From the NCBI GenBank assembly GCA_034522155.1, contig JAXHLP010000002.1:186001-250000 (forward strand): 64,000 nucleotides of DNA. The letters run 5' to 3'. Each line of letters starts with the position of its first letter. Position 1 is the stretch's first letter. Below are positions 6,835-16,429 of the stretch, in pieces. The translations under genes were made by a program, and so were the position numbers. Below the pieces are notes generated by a model. That model was not told the DNA's origin. It was given only the letters and a program-made list of their open reading frames with translations, and did no database searches. This DNA comes from Salinilacustrithrix sp034522155. GTDB taxonomy: Bacteria; Actinomycetota; Acidimicrobiia; Acidimicrobiales; Salinilacustritrichaceae.

Positions 6835-9649
6835 ATGGGTCCATTGGTGCGTATCTGTGGACGTCGCCGTGTCACGCTGATGTGCGCCGTGGGTCTGGTT
6901 GCCGGCGTGTTGGTGAGCGTGCCGTCCCCGGCCGTAGCAGCGACCGGGCTGATCCACGTTGACGCGTCTGCCACTGGTGCGAGCGATGGGCTGGTCGTGG
7001 GCCGATGCCCATGCTGATCTTCAGGATGCCCTGGCTTCGGCTACTGCTGGTGATGAGATCCTCGTGGCCGGTGGCACCTACCGGCCCCACGCCACGGACC
7101 GTGCCGTCTCGTTCGCACTCGTCGACGGTGTCACCATGACCGGGGCTATCCGCCCGGAGGCGCAGCGACACCACAGCCGGGGGCACATCCGACGGTGTTG
7201 TCCGGTGACCTCGGCGGGTGACGATCAGCCCGGCTTCGTGAACAACGATGAGAACAGTCACCACGTGGTCACCGCCCACGACGTCGGCCCGGGCACGGTG
7301 CTCGACGGATTCACCGTGACCGGAGGCAACGCCGACGTTCGGGGCGTCGCCAACACCGGAGGTGGGCTTCACCTGATCGACGCATCACCGGTCATCAGCA
7401 ACTCAATCGTCGAGTTCAACAGCGTCGAGTATCGAGGTGGCGGCGTCTTCGCCCGGCATCCTCACCAACGATCACGAATGGTGATCATCGCCGACAATGC
7501 CGCCGGCGATGGGGGAGGGGGCGGAATCCTCAGCGAGTGGTCCTCCACCAAGGTCTCCAAGACCATCGTGCGGAACAACTCCGCAACCTTCGCAGCCGGC
7601 ATCGCAAGCTTCAGCTCTGCAGACTCGATCATCAACTCTGAGATCGTGGACAACACGGCACGGAACTTCGCCGGCGGCGTGCTCGCCAAGGCCGACGCCG
7701 ACCCCGACCCCGACGCGACCGTCATCGACGGATCCCTCGCGGTCGTCAACTCGATCATCGCCGACAACGACGCGGATATCGGGGGCGGTCTGCTGAACGA
7801 CGGCGCCTCGGTAACGGTCACCAATTCCCTGGTGACGGGCAACACGGCGTCGGACAACGTCGGGGGCATCGGCACCGACAGCTGGTCGGCCGATGCCGAT
7901 GGATCGACTCGCATCATCGGCTCCGTCGTCGCCGACAACACGGCCACCAGCGCAGGTGGAATCTGGAATGCCGCCATCCCGGTCGAGGTGGTCAACTCGA
8001 TCGTCTCGGGCAACACGCCGACGACGGGTTTGGTCGACACCACTGGCACAACCTCCGTCTCGTACTCCATCGTCCAGGATTGGGAAGGCGGAGGGGACGG
8101 GAACGTCGATGCCGATCCACTATTCGTCGGTGGTGGTGACTACCGGCTGCAGGCCGACTCGCCAGCGTGGAACGTAGGCGACAACGGGTCCGTCCCACCC
8201 GACGAGTTCGACGTCGACGACGACGGTGACACGACCGAACCGACACCGGACCGAGACCTTCGCCCCGGGATCCAGGGATCTTCGGTTGACATGGGTGCCT
8301 ACGAGATCTCCGAGGCGACCAACGACCGGGACGACGATGGGGTCGATGACGATGTGGACAACTGTCCGGATGTCGCGAATGCGGATCAGACCGATGCGGA
8401 TGGCGATGGGATCGGTGACGCCTGTGACGTTCCGGTCGTGACCCCGCGGTCCAGGGCGGTCCCCGAGGGCGACAGTGGTTCGTCGACCTTCGATGTGCTC
8501 GTCGAGTTGTCGTATGCGTCAGCGGAGAGGGTCTCCGTCGACTGGGCCACGGTCGACCAGCCCGGGGAGCCGCAGGCGAACCTTGACTTTCTCTCCGATT
8601 CGGGAACACTCGAGTTCGCGCCGGGAGAGACGTCGAAGACGATTCCCTTCACCGTGTACGGCGACCTGCTCGACGAGGACACCTTGTGGGGCGCCGAGTG
8701 GGCGGTCATCACGCTGTCTGCGCCCACCAACGCAAAGCTCGCTTCCGGCGCGGATGCCACCGCGGCGTGTGCTCATCGTCGACGACGACCCGGCGCCGAC
8801 GATCAAGCCCGGAGTGGGTGTGGTGATCGAAGGCGACGTGGGCGACACGGTCGTCGAGGTGCCGGTCACCCTGTCGGCGCCGTCGGGGCAGACGATCACC
8901 GTGGAATGGACCACGACGGACACGGCACAGCCAGAACCCGGCATCGACTACACGCCCGCATCAGGAACCTTGACGTTCCTGCCGGGGGAGACGGACAAGT
9001 CTGTGCCGGTCACCGTTCACGGTGACGTGGTCGACGAAGTCGGCCAACTGTGGAATGCCGAATGGGGCACCGTGGCGTTCTCGTCGCCGACGAACACCAC
9101 GTTCGGCGCCGGCGCGCTCGCTTCAACAGGGCTCTTCCTCATCGTCGATGACGACCCGGCGCCGACAATCAAGCCCGGTGTGGGCGGCGTGGTCGAAGGG
9201 GACGATGGCGACACGATCGTGGAAGTACCGGTCGAGCTGTCGGCATCATCGGACCGCACGATCACGGTCGACTGGTCAACCGCCGATACCGATCAACCCG
9301 AGCCCGGCGTCGACTTCGCAGCCGCATCCGGAACCGTAAGGTTCGAGCCCGGCGAAACCTCCAAGACCGTGCCGGTCGCTGTCCACGGCGACACCGAACA
9401 GGAGACCGGGACCCTGTGGCGCGCCGAGTGGGGCAGTATCACCTTCACCAACCCCAGCAATGCCGGCTTCGCCGACGGCACATCGGCCGCTACCGGCCTG
9501 TTTCTGATCGTCGACGACGATGACGTGACGGGCCCGCTCGTACCCAGGGACTCGTTGCGGTACCCGGCGACGGCGAGGTGAATCTGTCCTGGGACCTCGT
9601 CGACATCACGAGCTCGCCGGCTGACCCGGTCGCCCGAACCGCACGCTGA
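6835..9649 (+). pseudogene. secreted beta-helix / thrombospondin-3 / Calx-beta repeat protein, frameshifted
   Basis: From the ATG at 6835 a signal peptide (RRRVTLMCAVGLVAGVLVSV then AVAA) leads into VDASATGASDG. After an indel near 6990 the frame gives SWADAHADLQDALASA, the start of a right-handed parallel beta-helix of about 350 residues rich in N-S-I-V and N-T-A turns. It closes with the choice-of-anchor Q signature SSVDMGAYE. Next comes a thrombospondin-3 calcium repeat (DNCPDVANADQTDADGDG). Three Calx-beta modules follow, each with a GVDF/GIDYTPASGTL-type turn and a LIVDDD linker; a second indel falls near 8765. A third indel near 9545 opens a partial fibronectin-III-like end (AVPGDGEVNLSWD). 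A surface adhesin or polysaccharide-binding role is likely. Confidence 0.7.
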
Positions 9650-9689
9650 CCAGGGAAACGTGTCCAAAACCGGCAGTGCCTCCTGCAAC

Positions 9690-9961
9690 TCCTCGGGAGG
9701 GTTAGCGCTGAGCGCCGGCGAGCACTGGGCGCGAGGCTGCTGAACTTGCCCGACAGCATCGAGATCGTGCCGATCAGGAGCATCTCGTATCGAATGGCGC
9801 AGATCGCCGCGGACCATCGAGTGTCGACACTCGGCGCCGAGTGCGTGGCCACCGCCGAATACCTCGACGCCCCGCTTCGTGCTCCGGGAGGGCGACGACG
9901 GCCCCGGATCCGATCCGCTGATGACCGACCTCGGGCTCGACTACCGAACCATCGGACGCTG
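9690..9961 (+). pseudogene. remnant resembling a PIN-domain (VapC-like) protein C-terminus
   Basis: The frame reads LLNLPDSIEIVPIRSISYRM then LGAECVATAEYLDAPL and, after one indel, a tail ending in LMTDLGLDYRTIGR. The order of a leucine-rich helix, a VPI strand, an A-x-x-A-T-A-E helix and a DAPL strand resembles the second half of VapC PIN nucleases. The usual acidic D before the A-x-Y-V-A-L-A-E helix is G here. The N-terminal half with the first catalytic Asp is missing. I regard it as a decayed toxin fragment, with low certainty. Confidence 0.3.
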
Positions 9962-10484
9962 AGCGGACCTCGGCCTCCGGTCGGTGACGAGCATGTCGAG
10001 GAGGAGTCCGTCGCGCCACGTGCCGTCGGACGAGCGTTCGTAGGATCGCATCACGCCGACGTCGCGGAAGCCGACCCGGCGGTAGCACTCGATCGCGCCG
10101 CGGTTGTCGAGAGCGGGGTCGATGGTGAGCCGGTGGTGCCCTCGTTCGTGGAAGAGGTGGTCAGCGAGGGCGGTGATCGCGTTGCTGGCGTAGCCACGAC
10201 GGTGGAACAGCAGGGTCCACGAAGATGTCGATCGACGCATGGCGGTAGTCGGGATCGTCCTCTTCGCCGAACTGGATCATGCCGACGGTCACCCCGTCGA
10301 CGACCATGGCGAACTGCTGGACCTCCTCGTCGGCCAGCCCTTCGGTGAACTCCGCGTCGAGGTCCGCACCGCCCCAACGTCGGCGCACTTCCTCGGTGCG
10401 CCGGATCTCGACGATCCGCGTTCGGTCGGACTCCTCGAGTGGTCGCAGTTCGACCAGTTCACCTCGCAGCACCGTTGGTCGCAC
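9941..10484 (-). pseudogene. GNAT N-acetyltransferase (AAC(6')/RimJ-like), one frameshift
   Basis: The reverse strand opens at the GTG at 10484 with VRPTVLRGELVELRPLEE, the standard first strand of GNAT enzymes. It goes on through VGMIQFGEEDDPDYRHASID. One indel near 10218 moves the frame, after which come RRGYASNAITALADHLF (the R/G-x-G-x-A acetyl-CoA loop) and RLTIDPALDNRGAIECYRRV then GFRDVGVMR, motif B. With one base corrected this is a full-length acetyltransferase of about 180 residues, similar to the aminoglycoside 6'-acetyltransferase branch. Its substrate cannot be predicted. Confidence 0.65.
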
Positions 10485-10720
10485 GCATGCAATCGTCGCG
10501 TAGCGGGATGGTCCATCGAGTGAGACTTCCATCGTGTCCGCGACGCGCGGTCTGTCGACCGGTGCCCAGGATGTCCAGATGCGTCAGGGCATCTGCGTCC
10601 GGCCCGCCTCGTAGGCGCCGGTCGGGGGCCGCCGCGTAACGCCCGGCTCGCTGCGGCAGGATCGCACCGCCCCGGATCATCCGATGGTCTGACCAGCGTG
10701 AAGTGGGTGATCGGCGTGGC

Positions 10721-11643
10721 TCAGTCGTGCTGGCCGGTGGCGGGTGCTGCGCTCTGGCGCTCTCGGCGGCCGCCGCTCGAGATGAGGCGCCGCCGGATCG
10801 GCTCGCGACTGCGGACCACGAACGTGTGCGCCAGCAGGTCGTGAGGGCCGCGGTGCATGGGTTCCAGGCGGATGAGCCAACCGATGCCGATCTGAGCGAC
10901 GAGGGTCAGCCAGGTACCGATGACGGGAATCGTTGCGACCAGCTGCCATGCATTCCTGAGCATTGCTGCCGGCAGCGACGGTGCTTCGCCCTCGACGTCC
11001 TCGACGCGGATCCCGATGATCGCTTTCCCGGGCGTTCGACCGAACAACGACTCCAATGATGCGAACAGGGCGATGAAGAAGATCCCCGTGGCGTACGGGA
11101 TCGGCTCGAGGACGAGGATGGACAGCCCGAAGGCGATGCCGAGGATCGACGCGGTCGATGATCTTGGCGAGACCCCTCGGCCATGCGCTGGCGTATTCGC
11201 AGCGGCTCGTCTTCGCTCACCTCGACTCGCGGCCGGACGATCCTGCGGTCGGACCGGACCCGCGAGTCCATCGCTGGGCGACGACGTGAAGCGTGCTCCT
11301 CGTCTCCGTGCGTCAGTCCGCGGACGTCTTCCAGCAGGTCGTCGACCTCGTCCGTGTTGCCCTCGGGGAACCAGAGGTGGTTCGCGGTCATCTCGAAGCG
11401 GATCTCCTGTCCTCGGAGCAGCATCTCCAGGCGCTCCCGCTGCATGTCAGAGAGATCGTCGACTTCGACGTCGGTCGTTCGCCGCCGCGGATCCTCATCC
11501 TCTTCGATGACCGGGGGTCGGACGTCGCTCGACACCGGGGCGCCGAGGGGGACGTCACAATCGAGGCAGCGCTCGACCCACGCCTGGTACTCGCTGCCGC
11601 ACTCCGGGCAGTGTCGGTATGCCGCCGTTCCGACGGTCCACAC
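10721..11643 (-). pseudogene. zinc-ribbon / DUF2007-like / RDD membrane protein, frameshifted
   Basis: The N-terminus (GTG at 11643) holds a zinc ribbon, RHCPECGSEYQAW then CLDCDVPLG. An acidic linker follows, and then a signal-transducing domain of DUF2007 type: RLEMLLRGQEIRFEMTANHL then WFPEGNTDEVDDLLEDV. After indels near 11170 the last third is an RDD domain with SLFGRTPGKAIIGIRVEDVE and two hydrophobic helices (WQLVATIPVIGTWLTLVAQI and GIGWLIRLEP), ending RGPHDLLAHTFVV. RDD proteins are inner-membrane proteins of largely unknown transport or stress function. The gene is divergent from another RDD gene at 11872. Confidence 0.55.
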
Positions 11644-11871
11644 CGTTCCAGATCTCGGCGGCCGGGCCGAAGGCGAGATCCTCGGACCCGGCGGTTGTCG
11701 GAGGTGCCGGGGTCGGCGCCCCCACGGCGTCGCTGAGCTCACACGACGCCGCAGGGCGCGTGCGCTGCCGCTCGGCCCGGTCGGTGGCCAGCTCGACGAG
11801 CGCCCCGGGCGAGTTCCTCCGCGCCCACGGTTGGTGCTGCCGATGTCGTAGAGCACCTACATTGCGGACCC

Positions 11872-12981
11872 GTGGAGGAGGTGCTGGCCGATCAGGGCGA
11901 TGCGCGTCGACGCGGTCTCGTCGAGTCTGTCGTCGGCCGGGTGGTGCCCGCCGTGATGCGCAGCATCGACACGCAGGATCTCGTCGACGCGCTCGACGTG
12001 AATGCCATCGCCGCCGAGCTCGACCTCGACGCTCTCGTCGGGGAGCTCGACGTGGACGCGATCGCGGCGCTGCCTCGATCTCGACGCGCTGATCGGTCGT
12101 CTCGACGTGGACACGATCGCTGGGCGTTTGGATCTCGACGTGCTGGTCGACCGCTTGGACGTGGACGCGATCGCGGCGTGGACGACTGCTTCGTCGGACG
12201 TCAGACGCTGACGTGCTCGATCGGTCGAGCGACGTCGACATGGCCCGAGCTGCACCGCTGGCGCACGTGGCCGCAGGAGTTCGCGGTGTCGGGACTCGAT
12301 CTGGTCCGCCGGCAGATCATCCGGCTCGACGGCACGGTGGAGTCGCTGATCGACCGGACCGTGCTCCGTGGTCGTCCGGCGCGGCCCGACGCTCCGCCGT
12401 GGATGGATGGCGACGAGACGACGGACGACCCCGACGACCGTCGCTCGGAGACCTCGTTCCGCCGGAACATCAGCGGGCACTACGCCGGCCCGATCTCCCG
12501 CGGTCTGGCGGTCGCAGCCGACTCGTTCGGCGGTCTCGCCGTCTTCGGGCTCATCGCTTCGGCACTCACGGGGCTCGTCACCTCGTTGACGAGCATCGAC
12601 TCGCCGATCGACACGGGACTGCTGGGGCTCGCGCTCGCCTCGGTCTGGATGCTGCTGTGGTTCTGGATCCCGGTCGCCCTGTTCGGTCGGACCGCCGGGA
12701 TGGCGGTGCTCGGGTTGGCAGTCATCGGACGCGACGGATCCACGCATCGGCCGCGCGCGGTCGCTGGTTCGTGCGCTCGTGGTTCCGTTGTCGATGGCGC
12801 TGCTGTTCCTCGGTTTCCTGGGCGCGCTGATCGGGCGGGAACGGCGGACGCTCCACGACGTCGCCGCCGGGACGATCGAGGTCTACGACTGGGGCGTGCG
12901 CGAAGCCGAGCGGCCCGCGACGCTCCGCCAGATGCTGCTGCCAGCGCGCTGCGTCGGCGGGTGGACGTCGGGGAAGCGTGA
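11872..12981 (+). pseudogene. RDD-family membrane protein with nine-residue LDVD repeats, frameshifted
   Basis: The GTG at 11872 follows a -10-like TACATT by eight bases, so the mRNA is probably leaderless. The N-terminal region contains seven tandem nine-residue repeats of the type LDVDAIAAR and LDLDALIGR, interrupted by an indel near 12070. After a polar linker and the RDD opening RNISGHYAGPISRGLAVAAD come helices GLAVFGLIASALTGLVTSL and GLALASVWMLLWFWIPVALF, then GRTAGMAVLGLAVIGRDG. Another indel near 12775 precedes the last helix (VPLSMALLFLGFLGALIGRE) and RRTLHDVAAGTIEVYDW. The exact C-terminus is uncertain. It is convergent with the dynamin operon. Confidence 0.55.
11992..12180 (+). repeat. 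seven tandem 27-bp coding repeats (LDVDxIAxR)
   Basis: Units of nine codons repeat seven times within the RDD gene: LDVNAIAAE, LDLDALVGE, LDVDAIAAR, LDLDALIGR, LDVDTIAGR, LDLDVLVDR, LDVDAIAA. LDV and LDL units alternate. One base is missing or extra near 12070 if the array is read as continuous. Confidence 0.75.
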
Positions 12982-13096
12982 TCTCGGTGTGCTCAGGACG
13001 CGCCGTACCGCTCGACCTCCCCTCGTCAGGCGATCGAGCGGTTCACCGGGACCGAGTCGATTGCGCCGTCGGAGAAGGCGGGACCCGGGACCTCGG

Positions 13097-14588
13097 TCAG
13101 GCCGGACTCGTGGTGAGCGATCCGTAGATCGCTTCGGCCGTGCGGGCCGCGACCTCGCAGACCTCCATCGCCGACGGTTCGGCCAGCGGGTCGGCGGCCC
13201 GGTCCCGCCACCGGGCCACGGCCTCGAGGGCGGCGGTCCTCAGTTCCTCGGGCCCGCTCTGCTCCGGCAGGCCGAGGGCCGCAGTCGCGGTCGATCCGAG
13301 CAGGATGCGGTCGAGCTCGGACCGGCGCCCGTCGGCGAAGGAGGCCTGCGCCACTGGCGAGGAGATGGGCGGCCCGGATGCGGGCGAAGTCGACGGCGCC
13401 GGCCTCGAGCCGCTCGGCTTCGCGGTCGAGCCAGTCCGACTCGGTGCTTCCCGCTTCCCGGAGATCGCGCGCCAGGGCTCGGAGGGCCACGAGCGCCGAT
13501 CGGGCCTGGAGCACCCGGGCACGGGGCAGGAAGTGCTCAGCGATGACCTGCTGCAGGGCGGGAAGGCCCGAGTGCTCGACGAGTCGGGGACCCAGCGCCG
13601 CCGCAGTCGTGGCCCCCGCCCGGATCTCACTCATCGCAACCCGCACGCCGAACATCCCGAGACGGTCGAGCAGCTCGCGCCGCACCTCGACGGTGAGGTC
13701 GCTGCTGTGCAGGTCGCAGAACTGCTCGGCTGACAGGAGCATGTGCTCGAGCTCCTCGGCCGGCGTCTGGGCGAGCTGGCGGAGGTGCGCGGCCTCCGAT
13801 TCGCGCAGGGTGAGGCCGGTCTCGGCGAGGAGACCGGCGAGTGCGACCACGGTGGCGCAGAGCGAGCCCACGGCCCGGTCGGTCCGGTACCGATCGGCGA
13901 TCCGGGTCGCCGACTCCATCGCGTCGAGGCGGCCGGCACCGATCTCGTCGCTGCGGGAGAGCACCGCCACCGCGTTGACGGCCGAGGCGGCACCCACGGA
14001 ACGGTCCATGAAGGCATCGAGGAACTCCACGTCGGAGTGGTGGAGGTGGCGCATCAGGTAGATGACCGCGTCGGCGTCCGGGGCACGGTCGGCGTCGTGG
14101 TCGAGGAACTCGCGGGTCCGCTGGGAGTTCGCATCGTTGAGCGACGCCAGACCCGGGGTGTCGATGTAGGTGACGCGTTCGAGCGACGATGCTGGCCACC
14201 GGACGTCGATGAACCTGACGTCGTGCTCGGCCAGACCTCCCAGCTCGACGTCGAGGGCTCCCTCCGAACGACGGTGGGCCAAGACCTCGGTGCGGCCGTC
14301 GTCGAGAACTGCCGACACCTCGTAGCGGTCGCCGCGCCGGTACCAGGACACGATCCGCGTGCACTCCCCGGCGTCGGTCGGAGCCAGTCGTTCCCCCACG
14401 AGCGCGTTCAGCAGCGTCGACTTGCCGGCCTTGACCCGGCCGGCGATGGCGACTCGCAACGGGCCCTCGATGCGGTCGCCGATGCGTCCGGCCTGCTCGG
14501 CGAAGGCGGTCCCCTCGAGTCGGGCGGCGGCTTCGCGCGCGAGATCGGAGACGGCGCGGGCGGCGCTCCCCAGTGGCTCGGTTCCCAT
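13097..14588 (-). CDS. IniC-like dynamin-family GTPase (one frameshift near the C-terminus)
   Basis: The 497-residue product is a bacterial dynamin-like GTPase. G1 is IAGRVKAGKSTLLNALVG (about residues 30-47), G3 is YIDTPGLASL and the G4 position reads LSRSDEIG instead of TKxD. Helical stalk sequences follow. The frame breaks near 13350; the true C-terminus continues as ASFADGRRSELDRILLGSTA and ends SLTTSPA at 13097. Uncorrected, the frame runs to 13026. It starts with ATG at 14588 (or GTG at 14591), overlapping the stop of the IniA-like gene, so the two GTPases are translated together. Gene order and sizes match M. tuberculosis iniA-iniC, whose products act in membrane stress responses. Confidence 0.82.
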
Positions 14589-16429
14589 CACGTGCCTCCC
14601 GGCGCGCCGATGAGGCGGGTCGCCTTGGCGAGCGCGCCCCTGGCTGCCTCGATCTCGGCGGCCCGGGCCTTGATCTCCTCACGGGTGCGGTTGGCCTGGG
14701 TCTGCGCCCGCTTGGCGGTCTCGGTGTAGGTGCGCTGGAGCTCGCCGAGCCGCGCCCCGAGGTCGTCGCGCATCTCGCGCTGGATCTCGCGCACCAGACC
14801 GTTGAGCTCGTTGGTGACCTCGAACTGGACCTCGTCGACGAACTGGCGGACCTGCTGGCGGGCGGACTGGCGCCGGGCCGCCACCTTTCGCTTGCGGTCC
14901 TCGGCGAGCTGCACGCCCCCGAACAGGGCGCCGGCGCCGAGCAGCACGGGGTTCGAGGCGACGAGCGTGGCCGCGGCCGCTGGCAGGAAGTTCCCCATCA
15001 TCCCGAGCATGATCACCCCGCCCTGGGCTCCGCGCAGTCCGGTGAGGCCGGTCGTGAGCCGCCGCTGGGTGCTCGGCTCGTCGATCGGCTTGTCCCGCCA
15101 GAGGGCACTGACGTCGGTGGGGTCGACGCCCCTTCCGCCCTTGGCCACGAGCGCGAGGTGCTCGTCCTGCAGCAAGGAGGCTGCCTCGTCGCGAATCGCC
15201 TTCCGTCCCTCCTCGACGGTCACGAACGCCTGGGCGACCTCCTCGGCGACCAGGCTCTGCAGGTCGCGGCTGACCTCGTCCCACTCCTGCCCCGTCTTGA
15301 GTGTCTCCACGCGTTCGTCCATGAGCCGGGACACCTCGCGCATGCCCTGGCGAAGCGTGTGGGTGACCTGGCTCGAGAGGTCGGCGACGCCGTCGCCGAC
15401 GACGACGCTCCAGCGCGCGCCGGGCCCGCGCAGGTGCTCGAGCCGTTCGCTGGCCCGTTGGTACTCGGCGATCGCCGCTTCGAGCTCCGCTGGGTTCTCG
15501 AGGAGCCGGCGTTCGTCGTCGAGCGATGACGACGCGAGCGCGGCGATGCCGCGGATGTCAGTCGCAGACCGCTGCTCGGCGTCGGCCTTGGCGGGATCGA
15601 TCACCTCGGAGCCGAGGCGGGTGATCAGTTCGGGGAACCGGCTCCGTTCGTTGAGCGTGCGGTCACGACGAGCCATCGCCTCGGCGCGAAGGGTGCTCGA
15701 CACCGGCGCGATGGGGATGTCGAGGTTGCGGCTGCTGAGGTGGCCCCGGTTGATCTCGACGATCCGCTCCCAGGCGGGGTACAGGTCGCACTTGGTCTGG
15801 GCGAACAGCACCGTGGGGCACAGCTCGCGAGCCCGGCCGAGGAACTCGACCTCGGGCGCGCTCAGCTCGGCCGAAGCGTCGGACACGAACACGAGGCCAT
15901 CGGCGAAGGGGAGGAACGCCAGGGTCGCGGCGGCGTGGCCGGCGCCCAGACCGCCCATGCCCGGGGTGTCGACGACCATGAGCCCCTGGCGGAGGATGGC
16001 GGCCGGCACGGTGATGTCGACCCGCTCGACCCGCTTGCCGTTGTCCGGGTTGCCCTGCTCGGACACCCATGCGCCGAGCTCCTCGACCGGAATCTGCTCC
16101 TTCACCGTCTCGTCCCCGTCCCGGCGACGCACGACCGCTGCCGGTTGCTCCCCGTGGCGCACCAGGGTGATGGCCGAGGTGGCGAGGTCGTCGTCGACGG
16201 GACACACCGGGCTGCCGAGGAGGCCGTTGACCAGCGAGCTCTTGCCCTGCTTGAACTCGCCGACGACGCAGACGATGGTGCCCGGGCGCTTGAGGCGGGC
16301 CCCCGCAGCCGTCGCGCGCTCGACCAGGTCGTCGCGACCGAGCGAGCGCAGGACCTTCGCCAGCTCCGCGATGGCCTGGTCGAGACCCGGCGCCGGCTGG
16401 GCCGTGGGGGCGGTGGTGGTCTGGCTCAC
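14588..16429 (-). CDS. IniA-like dynamin-family GTPase
   Basis: This 613-residue protein has all the GTPase motifs: G1 VVGEFKQGKSSLVNGLLG (residues 51-68), a switch-I threonine in DDLATSAITLV, G3 VVDTPGMGGLG and G4 AQTKCDLYP. Long helices form the dynamin stalk. A hydrophobic stretch at about residues 466-510 (GGVIMLGMMGNFLPAAAATL then VASNPVLLGAGALFGGV) sits where IniA has its membrane-inserting paddle. A coiled C-terminal helix follows. Family members bind and cut membranes on GTP hydrolysis. The GTG start at 16429 overlaps the stop of the upstream glycine-rich gene (GTGA), and its own stop overlaps the IniC-like start, so the three are coupled. Confidence 0.9.
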   Translation of the reverse strand: MSQTTTAPTAQPAPGLDQAIAELAKVLRSLGRDDLVERATAAGARLKRPGTIVCVVGEFKQGKSSLVNGLLGSPVCPVDDDLATSAITLVRHGEQPAAVVRRRDGDETVKEQIPVEELGAWVSEQGNPDNGKRVERVDITVPAAILRQGLMVVDTPGMGGLGAGHAAATLAFLPFADGLVFVSDASAELSAPEVEFLGRARELCPTVLFAQTKCDLYPAWERIVEINRGHLSSRNLDIPIAPVSSTLRAEAMARRDRTLNERSRFPELITRLGSEVIDPAKADAEQRSATDIRGIAALASSSLDDERRLLENPAELEAAIAEYQRASERLEHLRGPGARWSVVVGDGVADLSSQVTHTLRQGMREVSRLMDERVETLKTGQEWDEVSRDLQSLVAEEVAQAFVTVEEGRKAIRDEAASLLQDEHLALVAKGGRGVDPTDVSALWRDKPIDEPSTQRRLTTGLTGLRGAQGGVIMLGMMGNFLPAAAATLVASNPVLLGAGALFGGVQLAEDRKRKVAARRQSARQQVRQFVDEVQFEVTNELNGLVREIQREMRDDLGARLGELQRTYTETAKRAQTQANRTREEIKARAAEIEAARGALAKATRLIGAPGGT

